Origin: Liolophura sinensis
Lineage: Eukaryota; Mollusca; Polyplacophora; Chitonida; Chitonidae
Reading direction: 5' to 3'
Length of the DNA stretch: 64,000 nucleotides
NCBI RefSeq assembly: GCF_032854445.1
Contig: NW_027017958.1
Location: 1-64,000, forward strand
Below the pieces are notes generated by a model. The model had not been told where the DNA came from, ran no database searches, and saw nothing but the letters and a program-made list of their open reading frames with translations. Shown one piece after another: positions 1 to 13,900 of the stretch (the first letter of the stretch is position 1; each line of letters begins with the position of its first letter). A program made the translations under genes and the position numbers.

Positions 1-1345
1 ATTGTAATCAGTATAAAAGCATGCTCAGTTGCAAAATGGACATTGTAATCATTACATTAGCATATTCACTTACAAGATGAACATTGTAATTATTATAATA
101 ACATCATCAGTTACAAAATGAACATTGTATTCATTATATTAGCACGTTAAACTACAAGATGAACATTGTAATCATTATAATATCATGCTCAGTTTCAAGA
201 TGAAGATTGTAATCGACATAATAGCATGTTCAGTTACAAGATGAACATTGTAATCATTGTAATAGCATGTTCAGTTACAAAGTGAACATTGTAATCCTTA
301 TAATTGCATGTTCAGTTACAAGATGAACATTGTAATCATTATAAAAACATCATCAGTTGCAAGGTGAACATTGTTATCAGTATACAAGCATGCTCAGTTG
401 CAAAATGGACAGTGTAATCATTACAATAGCATAGTCAGTTACATGATGAACATTGTAATCATTATAATAATGTGCTCAGTTACAAGGTGAACATTGTAAT
501 CATTACAATAGAGTGCTCAGTTACAAGATGAACATTGTAATCATTATAAAAACATCATCAGTTACAAGGTGAACATTGTAATCAGTATAAAAGCATGCTC
601 AGTTGCAAAATGGACATTGTAATCATTACATTAGCATATTCACTTACAAGATGAATATTGTAATCATTATAATAACATCATCAGTTACAAAATAAACATT
701 GTATTCATTATATTAGCACGTTCATTTACAAGATGAACATTGTAATCATTATAAAAGCATGTTTAGTTGCAAGGTGAACATTGTAATCATTATAAAAACA
801 TGCTCAGTTACAAGATTAACATTGAAGTCATTATAATAGCATGTTCAGTTACAAGGTGGACATTGTAATCAGTATAAAAGCATGCTCAGTTGGAGAATGG
901 ACATTATAATTATTACATTAGCATATTCAGTTACAAGATGAATATTGTTATCATTATAATAACATCATCAGTTACAAAATGAACATTGTATTCATTATAT
1001 TAGCACGTTCAATTACAAGATGATCATTGTAATCATTATAATATCATGCTCAGTTGCAAGATGAATATTGTAATCGACATAATAGCATGTTCAGTTACAA
1101 GATGAACATTGTAATCATTGTAATAGCATGTTCAGTTACAAAGTGAACATTGTAATCCTTATAATTGCATGTTCAGTTACCAGATGAACATTGTAATCAT
1201 TATAAAAACATCATCAGTTGCAAGGTGAACATTGTAATCAGTATACAAGCATGCTCAGTTGCAAAATGGACATTGTAATCATTACAATAGCATATTCAGG
1301 TACAAGATGATGTTGTAATCATTATAATAATGTGCTCAGTTACAA
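1..1345. repeat. Higher-order segment, copy of 7779-9123
   Basis: Position 1 opens with the anchor (ATTGTAATCAGTATAAAAGC followed by ATGCTCAGTTGC) that recurs at 7779, 10891, 17685, 20919, 28777, 35571, 38805, 46663 and 55714. The sequence runs parallel to 7779-9123 at a constant offset of 7,778 bp, with few substitutions. At about 1345 it switches, in register, into the SINE-tail monomer context otherwise seen near 13,572. The window edge probably cuts this segment. Confidence 0.85.
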
Positions 1346-1572
1346 GATGAACATTGTAATCATTATAATAACATGTTCAGTTACCAGAGAGAACGACGTT
1401 AAGACCCAAGCACTCACTCAGTTACCAGATGAACATTGTAATCATTATATTAGGATGTTCAGTTACAAGATGAACATTGTAATCAATATAATAGCATATT
1501 CAGTTACAAAATGAACATTGTAATTATTGTAATGTTATGTTTAGTTACAAGATGAACATTGTTATCAATATC
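1346..1572. repeat. Junction segment carrying a SINE-tail monomer
   Basis: This is a short bridging stretch of satellite. It begins like the 13,572 context, holds the first SINE-tail chimera (1389-1421), then has private variants such as TAATGTTATG near 1530 before joining the segment shared with 22,571. It looks like a recombination junction inside the array. Confidence 0.6.
1389..1421 (+). repeat. SINE-tail chimeric monomer 1
   Basis: Thirty-three bp (GAGAACGACGTTAAGACCCA, then AGCACTCACTCAG) match the 3' tail of the SINE at 61,643-62,010 at 30 of 33 positions. The CAGTT boxes on either side (1378 and 1419) are exactly 41 bp apart, so the chimera keeps monomer length. Confidence 0.8.
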
Positions 1573-4500
1573 ATAGCATGTTCAGTTACAACATGAACAT
1601 TGTAATCATTATAATAGCATGCTCAATTACAAGATGAACATTGTAATCAGTAAAATAGCATGCTCAGTTACAAAATTAAAATTGTAATCATTATACTAGT
1701 ATGCTCAATTACAAGATGAACATTGTAATAATTATAATAGCTTGCTCAAATACGAGATGAGCAATGTAATTATTATAATAGCATGCTCAATTAAAAGAAA
1801 AAAATTGTAATCAGTATAATAGCATGCTCAGTTACAAAATGAACATTGTAATCATTATACTAGTTTGCCCAGTTACAAGATGAACATTGTTATCAGTATA
1901 ATGGCATGTTCAGTTACAACATGAACATTGTAATCATTATAATAGCATGTTCAGTTACAAGATGAACATTGTAATCAGTATAATAGCATGCTCAGTTACA
2001 AAATTAATATTGTAATCATTATAATAGCGTCAACGGTTACAAAATCATCATTGTAATCAATATAATAGCATGCTCAGTTACAAAATTAATATTGCAGTTA
2101 CTATATTAGCATATTTCATTACAAGATGAACATTGTAATCAGTATTATAGCATATGTAGTTACAAGATGAACATTGTAATCATTATAAAAACATCATCAG
2201 TGACAAGGTGAACATTGTAATCAGTATAAAAGCATTGTCAGTTGCAAAATGGACATTGTAATCATTACATTAGCATATTAACTTACAAGATGAATATTGT
2301 AATCATTATAATAACATCATCAGTTACAAAAAAACATTGTATTCATTATATTAGCACGTTCAATTACAAGATGAACATTGTAATCATTATAAAAGCATGT
2401 TCAGTTACAAGGTGAACATTGTAATCATTATAAAAACATGCTCAGTTACTAGATGAACAATTAAATCATTATAATAGCATGTTCAGTTACAAGGTGGACA
2501 TTTTAATCAGTATAAAAGCATGCTCAGTTGCAAAATGGACATTGTAATCATTACATTAGCATATTCAGTTACAAGATGAATATTGTAACATTATAATAAC
2601 ATCATCAGTTACAAAATGAACATTGTATTTATTATATTAGCACGTTCAATTACAAGATGAACATTGTAATCATTATAATATCATGCTCAGTTGCAAGATG
2701 AAGATTGTAATCGACATAATAGCATGTTCAGTTACAAGATGAACATTGTAATCATTGTAATAGCATGTTCAGTTACAAAGTGAACATTGTAATCCTTATA
2801 ATTGTATGTTCAGTTACAAGATGAACATTGTAATCATAATAACAGCATGGTCAGTTACAAGATGAACACTGTAATCATTGTAATAGCATGCTCAGTTACA
2901 AGATGAACATTGTAATCAGTATTATAGCATATTCGGTTACAGGATGAACATTGCAATAACCTAATACCGTGTTCAGTTACAAAATGAACATTAAAACTAT
3001 TATAATATCACTTTCAGTGACATGGTGAACATTGTAATCATTATAATAGCATGTTCAGTTACGAGGTGATTATTGTAATTACTAGAATAGCACGTTCAGT
3101 TACAAGACACCCTTTGTAATTATTATAATAGCATCTTCAGTTACAAGATAAACATTGTAATCATTATATTAGCACGTTTAGTTGAAACGTGAGGATTGTA
3201 ATTGATATAATAGCATGTTCAGTTACAAGATAAATATTTTAGTTATTGTAATGGCATGTTCATTTACAAGGTGAACATTGTAATCATTATAATAACATGT
3301 TTACTTACAAGATGATCATTGTAATCATCATATTAGGACGTTCAGTTACAAGATGAACATTGTAATTATTATAAAAGCATGTTCACTTACTAAATGAACA
3401 TTGTAATTATTATAATATCATGCTTAGTTACAAGATGAACATTGTTATCAGTATAATAGCATGTTCAGTAACAACATAAACATTGTAATCATTATAATAG
3501 CATGCTCAATTACAAGATGAACATTGTAATCAGTATAATAGCATGCTCAGTTACAAAATTAACAATGTAATCATTATACTAGTATGCTCAGTTACAAGAT
3601 GAACATTGTAATCATTATAATAACATGTTCAGTTACCAGAGAGAACGACGTTAAGACCCAAGCACTCACTCAGTTACCAGATGAACATTGTAATCAGTAT
3701 ATTAGGATGTTCAGTTACAAGATGAACATTGTAATCAATATAATAGCATATTCAGTTACAAAGTGAACATTGTAATCGACATAATAGCATGTTTAGTTAC
3801 AAAATGAACATTGTAATCATTATACTAGTATGCCCAGTTACAAGATGAACATTGTTATCAGTATAATGGCATGTTCAGTTACAACATGAACATTGTAATC
3901 ATTATAATAGCATGTTCAGTTACAAGATGAACATTGTAATCAGTATAATAGCATGCTCAGTTACAAAATTAATATTGTAATCATTATAATAGCGTCAACG
4001 GTTACAAAATCATCATTGTAATCAATATAATAGCATGCTCAGTTACAAAATTAATATTGCAGTTACTATATTAGCATATTTCATTACAAGATGAACATTG
4101 TAATCAGTATTATAGCATATGTAGTTACAAGATGAACATTGTAATCATTATAAAAACATCATCAGTGACAAGGTGAACATTGTAATCAGTATAAAAGCAT
4201 TGTCAGTTGCAAAATGGACATTGTAATCATTACATTAGCATATTAACTTACAAGATGAATATTGTAATCATTATAATAACATCATCAGTTACAAACAAAC
4301 ATTGTATTCATTATATTAGCACGTTCAATTACAAGATGAACATTGTAATCATTATAAAAGCATGTTCAGTTACAAGGTGAACATTGTAATCATTATAAAA
4401 ACATGCTCAGTTACTAGATGAACATTTAAATCATTATAATAGCATGTTCAGTTACAAGGTGGACATTTTAATCAGTATAAAAGCATGCTCAGTTGCAAAA

Positions 4501-7500
4501 TGGACATTGTAATCATTACATTAGCATATTCAGTTACAAGATGAATATTGTAACATTATAATAACATCATCAGTTACAAAATGAACATTGTATTCATTAT
4601 ATTAGCACGTTCAATTACAAGATGAACATTGTAATCATTATAATATCATGCTCAGTTGCAAGATGAAGATTGTAATCGACATAATAGCATGTTCAGTTAC
4701 AAGATGAACATTGTAATCATTGTAATAGCATGTTCAGTTACAAAGTGAACATTGTAATCGACATAATAGCATGTTTAGTTACAAGATGAACATTGTAATC
4801 ATTGTAATAGCATGTTCAGTTACAAAGTGAACATTGTAATCAACATAATAGCATGTTCAGTTACAAGATGAACATTGTAATCATTATAAAAACATCATCA
4901 GTTGCAAGGTGAACATTGTAATTAGAATACAAGCATGCTCAGTTGCAAAATGGACATTGTAATCATTACAATAGCATATTTAGGTACAAGATGAACATTG
5001 TAATCATTATAATAATGTGCTCAGTTACAAGGTGAACATTGTAATCATTACAATAGGGTGCTCAGTTACAATATGAACATTGTAATTATTATAATAGCAT
5101 GTTCAGTTACAGGATGAACATTGTAATAATTTAATAGCGTGTTCAGTTACAAAATGAACATTGAAACCATTATAAGAGAATGTTCAGTGCCAAGATAAAC
5201 ATTGCAATCATTATAATAGCATATTCAGTTACAAGATGAACATTATAATAACCTAATACTGTGTTCAGTTACAAAATGAACATTAAAATTGTTATAATAG
5301 CACGTTCAGTGACAAGGTGAACATTTAAATCATTATAATAGCATGCTCAGTTACAAGGTGAACATTGTAATCATTATAATAGCGTCAACTGTTACAAAAT
5401 CATCATTATAATCAATATAATAGCATGCCTAGTTGCAAAATGAATATTGCAATCATTATATTAGCATATTTCATTACAAGATGAACATTGTAATCATTAT
5501 TATAGCATATGTAGTTATAAGATGAGCATTGTAATCAGTATAAAAGCATGTTCTGTTGCAAAATGAACATTGTAATCATTATTTTAGCATGTTCAGTTAC
5601 AAGATGAACATTGTAATCATAATAACAGCATGGTCAGTTACAAGACGAACACTGTAATCATTGTAATAGCATGTTCAGTTACTAGATTACCATTGTAATA
5701 ATTTAATAGCGTGTTCAGTTACAAAATGAACATTGAAATCATTATAATAGAATGTTCATTGGCAAGATGAACATTGTAATCATTATAATAGCATATTCAG
5801 TTACAAGATGAACATTATAATAACCTAATACCGTGTTCATTTACAAAATGAACATTAAAATTATTAAAATAGCACGTTCAGTGACAAAATGATCATTAAA
5901 ATTATTATAATAGCATGCTCAGTTACAAGGTGAACATTGTAATCATTATAATAGCGTCAACGGTTACAAGATGAACATTGTAAAAGTTAAAATAGCGTGT
6001 TCAGATACAAAATGAACATTGAAATCATTATAATAGAATGTTCAGTGGCAAGATAAACATTGTAATCATTATAATAGCATATTCAGTTACAAGATGAACA
6101 TTATAATAACCTAATACCGTGTTCATTTACAAAATGAACATTAAAATTATTAAAATAGCACGTTCAGTGACAAAATGATCATTAAAATTATTATAATAGC
6201 ATGCTCAGTTACAAGGTGAACATTGTAATCATTATAATAGCGTCAACGGTTACAAGATGAACATTGTAAAAGTTAAAATAGCATGTTCAGTTACGAAGTG
6301 AACATTATAATCATTATAATAGCATGCTCAGTTGCAAGATAAACATTGTAATCATTATAATATCATTTTCAGTTACAAGATGAAAATTGTAATCGACATA
6401 ATAGCATGTTTAGTTGCATGATGAACATTGTAATCATTGTAATAGCATGTTCAGTTACAAAGTAAACATTGTAATCATTATAATAGCCTTAACGGTTACA
6501 AAATCATCATTGTAATCAATATAATAGCATGCACAGTTACAAAATGAATATTGCAATCATTATATTAGCATATTTCATAACAAGATGAACATTGTAATCA
6601 TTATTATAGCATATGTAGTTACAAGATGAACACTGTAATCATTATAAAAACATCATCAGTTACAAGGTGGACATTGTAATCAGTGTAAAACCATGCTCAG
6701 TTGCAAAATGGACATTGTAATCATTACATTAGCATGTTCAGTTACAAGATGAACATTGTAATCATTATAATATCATGCTCAGTTGCAAGATGAAGATTGT
6801 AATCGAGATAATAGCATGTTCAGTTACAAGATGAACATTGTAATCATTGTAATAGCATGTTCAGTTACAAAGTGAACATTGTAATTAGTATACAAGCATG
6901 CTCAGTTGCAAAATGGACATTGTAATCATTACAATAGCATATTCAGTTACAAGATGAACATTGTAATCATTATAATAATGTGCTCCGTTACAAGGTGAAC
7001 ATTGGAATCATTACAATAGCGTGCTCAGTTACAAGATGATCATTGTAATCATTAAAAAAACATGCCCAGTTACAAGATGAACATTGTAAAAGGTATAATA
7101 TCATGTTCAGTTACGAAGTGAACATTGTAATCATTACAAAAGCATGCTCAGTTGCATGATAAACATTGTAATCATTAAAATATCATTTTCAGTTAAAAGA
7201 TGAAGATTGTAATCGACATAATAGCATGTTCAGTTACAAGATAAACATTGTAATCATTGTAATAGCATGTTCAGTTACAAAGTAAACATTGTAATTATTA
7301 TATTAGCGTCAACTGTTACAAAATCATCATTGTAATCAATATAATAGTATGCTCAGTTACAAAATGAATATTGCAATTATTATATTAGCATATTTCATTA
7401 CAAGATGAACATTGTAATCATTATTATAGCATATGTAGTTACAAGATAAACATTGTAATCATTTTAAAAACATCATCACTTACAAGGTGAACATTGTAAT

Positions 7501-9150
7501 CAGTATAAAAGCATACTCAGTTGCAAAATGGACATTGTAATCATTATAATCATATTCACTTACAAGATGAATATTGTAATCATTATAATAACATCATCAG
7601 TTACAAAATAAACATTGTATTCATTATATTAGCACGTTCAATTACAAGATGAACATTGTAATCATTATAAACAGCATGTTCAGTTGCAAGGTGAACATTG
7701 TAATCATTATAATAACATGCTCAGTTACAAGATGAACATTGTAATCATTATAATAGCATGTTCAGTTACAAGGTGGACATTGTAATCAGTATAAAAGCAT
7801 GCTCATTTGCAAAATGGACATTGTAATCATTACATTAGCATATTCACTTACAAGATGAACATTGTAATTATTATAATAACATCATCAGTTACAAAATGAA
7901 CATTGTATTCATTATATTAGCACGTTAAACTACAAGATGAACATTGTAATCATTATAATATCATGCTCAGTTTCAAGATGAAGATTGTAATCGACATAAT
8001 AGCATGTTCAGTTACAAGATGAACATTGTAATCATTGTAATAGCATGTTCAGTTACAAAGTGAACATTGTAATCCTTATAATTGCATGTTCAGTTACAAG
8101 ATGAACATTGTAATCATTATAAAAACATCATCAGTTGCAAGGTGAACATTGTTATCAGTATACAAGCATGCTCAGTTGCAAAATGGACAGTGTAATCATT
8201 ACAATAGCATATTCAGTTACATGATGAACATTGTAATCATTATAATAATGTGCTCAGTTACAAGGTGAACATTGTAATCATTACAATAGCGTGCTCAGTT
8301 ACAAGATGAACATTGTAATCATTATAAAAACATCATCAGTTACAAGGTGAACATTGTAATCAGTATAAAAGCATGCTCAGTTGCAAAATGGACATTGTAA
8401 TCATTACATTAGCATATTCACTTACAAGATGAATATTGTAATCATTATAATAACATCATCAGTTACAAAATAAACATTGTATTCATTATATTAGCACGTT
8501 CAATTACAAGATGAACATTGTAATCATTATAAAAGCATGTTTAGTTGCAAGGTGAACATTGTAATCATTATAAAAACATGCTCAGTTACAAGATTAACAT
8601 TGAAGTCATTATAATAGCATGTTCAGTTACAAGGTGGACATTGTAATCAGTATATAAGCATGCTCAGTTGGAGAATGGACATTATAATTATTACATTAGC
8701 ATATTCACTTACAAGATGAATATTGTAATCATTATAATAACATCATCAGTTACAAAATGAACATTGTATTCATTATATTAGCACGTTCAATTACAAGATG
8801 ATCATTGTAATCATTATAATATCATGCTCAGTTGCAAGATGAATATTGTAATCGACATAATAGCATGTTCAGTTACAAGATGAACATTGTAATCATTGTA
8901 ATAGCATGTTCAGTTACAAAGTGAACATTGTAATCCTTATAATTGCATGTTCAGTTACCAGATGAACATTGTAATCATTATAAAAACATCATCAGTTGCA
9001 AGGTGAACATTGTAATCAGTATACAAGCATGCTCAGTTGCAAAATGGACATTGTAATCATTACAATAGCATATTCAGGTACAAGATGATGTTGTAATCAT
9101 TATAATAATGTGCTCAGTTACAAGGTGAACATTGTAATCATTACAATAGC
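1573..9150. repeat. Higher-order segment, copy of 22571-30148
   Basis: The segment is parallel to 22,571-30,148 at a constant offset of 20,998 bp. Markers that keep this offset are the SINE-tail monomer (3641 to 24639), the ACTAGATTACC marker (5680 to 26678) and the anchor (7779 to 28777). Rare private variants are shared, for example CAATTAAAAGAAAAAAATTG near 1790 and 22790. The match ends near 9150, where this copy reads CAATAGCGTGC and the partner reads CAATATCGTGC before diverging. Confidence 0.85.
3641..3673 (+). repeat. SINE-tail chimeric monomer 2
   Basis: Same GTTAAGACCC subtype as at 1389. It is followed by GTAATCAGTATATTAGG, a neighbour subtype shared only with the copies at 24,639 and 42,525. 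Confidence 0.8.
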
Positions 9151-9805
9151 GTGCTCAGTTACAATATGAACATTGTAATCATTATAATAGCATGTTCAGT
9201 TACAGGATGAACATTGTAATTATTATCATATCATGCTTAGTTACAAGATGAACATTGTTATCAGTATAATAGCATTTTCAGTTACAAGATGAACATTGCA
9301 ATCATTATAAAAGCATATTCAGTTACAAGATGAACATTGTAATCATTATAATAATGTGCTCCGTTACAAGGTGAACATTGGAATCATTACAATAGCGTGC
9401 TCAGTTACAAGATGATCATTGTAATCATTAAAAAAACATGCCCAGTTACAAGATGAACATTGTAAAAAGTATAATATCATGTTCAGTTACGAAGTGAACA
9501 TTGTAATCATTATAAAAGCATGCTCATTTGCATGATAAACATTGTAATCATTAAAATATCATTTTCAGTTAAAAGATGAAGATTGTAATCGACATAATAG
9601 CATGTTCAGTTACACGATAAACATTGTAATCATTGTAATAGCAAGTTCAGTTACAAAGTAAACATTGTAATTATTAAATTAGCGTCAACTGTTACAAAAT
9701 CATCATTGTAATCAATATAATAGTATGCTCAGTTACAAAATGAATATTGCAATCATTATATTAGCATATTTCATTACAAGATGAACATTGTAATCATTAT
9801 TATAC
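9151..9805. repeat. Satellite bridge between higher-order blocks
   Basis: These are ordinary 41-bp monomers with a mosaic order. Part (about 9340-9800) follows the order seen at 19,660-20,120: CTCCGTTACAAGG, then GTAAAAAGTATAATATC, then the TCGACATAATAG box. It joins the 1573-9150 copy to the 368-bp sub-array. I saw no non-satellite sequence. Confidence 0.6.
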
Positions 9806-10909
9806 CATATGTAGTTACAAAATAAACATTGTAATCATTTTAAAAACATCATCAGTTACAAGGTGAACATTGTAATCAGTATAAAAGCATACTCAGTTGC
9901 AAAATGGACATTGTAATCATTATAATCATATTCACTTACAAGATGAAAATTGTAATCATTATAATAACATCATCAGTTACAAAATAAACATTGTATTCAT
10001 TATACTAGCACGTTCAATTACAAGATGAACATTGTAATCATTATAAACAGCATGTTCAGTTGCAAGGTGAACATTGTAATCCTTATAAAAACATGCTCAG
10101 TTACAAGATGAACATTGTAATCATTATAATAGCATGTTCAGTTACAAGGTGGACATTGTAATCATTATTATAGCATATGTAGTTACAAGATAAACATTGT
10201 AATCATTTTAAAAACATCATCAGTTACAAGGTGAACATTGTAATCAGTATAAAAGCATACTCAGTTGCAAAATGGACATTGTAATCATTATAATCATATT
10301 CACTTACAAGATGAATATTGTAATCATTATAATAACATCATCAGTTACAAAATAAACATTGTATTCATTATATTAGCACGTTCAATTACAAGATGAACAT
10401 TGTAATCATTATAAACAGCATGTTCAGTTGCAAGGTGAACATTGTAATCCTTATAAAAACATGCTCAGTTACAAGATGAACATTGTAATCATTATAATAG
10501 CATGTTCAGTTACAAGGTGGACATTGTAATCATTATTATAGCATATGTAGTTACAAGATAAACATTGTAATCATTTTAAAAACATCATCAGTTACAAGGT
10601 GAACATTGTAATCAGTATAAAAGCATACTCAGTTGCAAAATGGACATTGTAATCATTATAATCATATTCACTTACAAGATGAATATTGTAATCATTATAA
10701 TAACATCATCAGTTACAAAATAAACATTGTATTCATTATATTAGCACGTTCAATTACAAGATGAACATTGTAATCATTATAAACAGCATGTTCAGTTGCA
10801 AGGTGAACATTGTAATCCTTATAAAAACATGCTCAGTTACAAGATGAACATTGTAATCATTATAATAGCATGTTCAGTTACAAGGTGGACATTGTAATCA
10901 GTATAAAAG
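9806..10909. repeat. 368-bp sub-repeat, three tandem copies
   Basis: The marker CATATGTAGTTACA occurs at 9806, 10174 and 10542, exactly 368 bp apart. Each copy holds nine monomers. One is shortened (CATTATAATCATATTCAC) and one lengthened (ATTATAAACAGCATG), so the unit is 9 x 41 minus 1. The last copy runs into the anchor at 10,891. The same unit is single-copy at about 17,336, 28,427, 35,222 and 46,313. Confidence 0.85.
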
Positions 10910-13900
10910 CATGCTCAGTTGCAAAATGGACATTGTAATCATTACATTAGCATATTCACCTACAAGATGAACATTGTAATTATTATAATAACATCATCAG
11001 TTACAAAATGAACATTGTATTCATTATATTAGCACGTTAAACTACAAGATGAACATTGTAATCATTAAAATATCATGCTCAGTTTCAAGATGAAGATTGT
11101 AATCGACATAATAGCATGTTCAGTTACAAGATGAACATTGTAATCATTGTAATAGCATGTTCAGTTACAAAGTGAACATTGTAATCCTTATAATTGCATG
11201 TTCAGTTACAAGATGAACATTGTAATCATTATAAAAACATCATCACTTGCAAGGTCAACATTGTTATCAGTATACAAGCATGCTCAGTTGCAAAATGGAC
11301 AGTGTAATCATTACAATAGCATATTCAGTTACATGATGAACATTGTAATCATTATAATAATGTGCTCAGTTACAAGGTGAACATTGTAATCATTACAATA
11401 GCGTGCTCAGTTACAAGATGAACATTGTAATCATTATAAAAACATCATCAGTTACAAGGTGAACATTGTAATCATTATAAAAACATCATCAGTTACAAGG
11501 TGAACATTGTAATCAGTATAAAAGCATGCTCAGTTGCAAAATGGACATTGTAATCATTACATTAGCATATTCACTTACAAGATGAATATTGTAATCATTA
11601 TAATAACATCATCAGTTACAAAATAAACATTGTATTTATTATATTAGCACGTTCAATTACAAGATGAACATTGTAATCATTATAAAAGCATGTTTAGTTG
11701 CAAGGTGAACATTGTAATCATTATAAAAACATGCTCAGTTACAAGATTAACATTGAAGTCATTATAATAGCATGTTCAGTTACAAGGTGGACATTGTAAT
11801 CAGTATAAAAGCATGCTCAGTTGGAGAATGGACATTATAATTATTACATTAGCATATTCAGTTACAAGATGAATATTGTAATCATTATAATAACATCATC
11901 AGTTACAAAATGAACATTGTATTCATTATATTAGCACGTTCAATTACAAGATGATCATTGTAATCATTATAATATCATGCTCAGTTGCAAGATGAATATT
12001 GTAATCGACATAATAGCATGTTCAGTTAAAAGATGAACATTGTAATCATTGTAATAGCATGTTCAGTTACAAAGTGAACATTGTAATCCTTATAATTGCA
12101 TGTTCAGTTACCAGATGAACATTGTAATCATTTTAAAAACATCATCAGTTGCAAGGTGAACATTGTAATCAGTATACAAGCATGCTCAGTTGCAAAATGG
12201 ACATTGTAATCATTACAATAGCATATTCAGGTACAAGATGATGTTGTAATCATTATAATAATGTGCTCAGTTACAAGGTGAACATTGTAATCATTACAAT
12301 ATCGTGCTCAGTTACAATATGAACATTGTAATAATTTAATAGCGTGTTCAGTTACAAAATGAACATTGAAACCATTATAAGAGAATGTTCAGTGCCAAGA
12401 TAAACATTGCAATCATTATAATAGCATATTCAGTTACAAGATGAACATTATAATAACCTAATACTGTGTTCAGTTACAAAATGAACATTAAAATTGTGAT
12501 AATAGCACGTTCAGTGACAAGGTGAACATTTAAATCATTATAATAGCATGCTCAGTTACAAGGTGAACATTGTAATCATTATAATAGCGTCAACTGTTAC
12601 AAAATCATCATTGTAATCAATATAATAGCATGCCTAGTTACAAAATGAATATTGCAATTATTATATTAGCATATTTCATTACAAGATGAACATTGTAATC
12701 ATTATTATAGCATATGTAGTTATAAGATAAGCATTGTAATCAGTATAAAAGCATGTTCTGTTGCAAAATGAACATTGTAATCATTATTTTAGCATGTTCA
12801 GTTACAAGATGAACATTGTAATCATAATAACAGCATGGTCAGTTACAAGATGAACACTGTAATCATTGTAATAGCATGCTCAGTTACAAGATGAACATTG
12901 TAATCATTATTATAGCATATTCGGTTACAGGATGAACATTGCAATAACCTAATACCGTGTTCAGTTACAAAATGAACATTAAAACTATTATAATATCACT
13001 TTCAGTGACATGGTGAACATTGTAATCATTATAATAGCATGTTCAGTTACAAGGTGATTATTGTAATTACTATAATAGCACGTTCAGTTACAAGACACCC
13101 TTTGTAATTATTATAATAGCATCTTCAGTTACAAGATAAACATTGTAATCATTATATTAGCACGTTTAGTTGAAACGTGAGGATTGTAATTGATATAATA
13201 GCATGTTCAGTTACAAGATAAATATTTTAGTTATTGTAATGGCATGTTCATTTACAAGGTGAACATTGTAATCATTATAATAACATGTTTACTTACAAGA
13301 TGATCATTGTAATCATCATATTAGGACGTTCAGTTACAAGATGAACATTGTAATTATTATAAAAGCATGTTCACTTACTAAATGAACATTGTAATTATTA
13401 TAATATCATGCTTAGTTACAAGATGAACATTGTTATCAGTATAATAGCATGTTCAGTAACAACATAAACATTGTAATCATTATAATAGCATGCTCAATTA
13501 CAAGATGAACATTGTAATCAGTAAAATAGCATGCTCAGTTACAAAATTAACAATGTAATCATTATACTAGTATGCTCAGTTACAAGATGAACATTGTAAT
13601 CATTATAATAACATGTTCAGTTACCAGAGAGAACGACGTTAAGACCCAAGCACTCACTCAGTTACCAGATGAACATTGTAATCATTATATTAGGATGTTC
13701 AGTTACAAGATGAACATTGTAATCAATATAATAGCATATTCAGTTACAAAGTGAACATTGTAATCGACATAATAGCATGTTTAGTTACAAAATGAACATT
13801 GTAATCATTATACTAGTATGCCCAGTTACAAGATGAACATTGTTATCAGTATAATGGCATGTTCAGTTACAACATGAACATTGTAATCATTATAATAGCA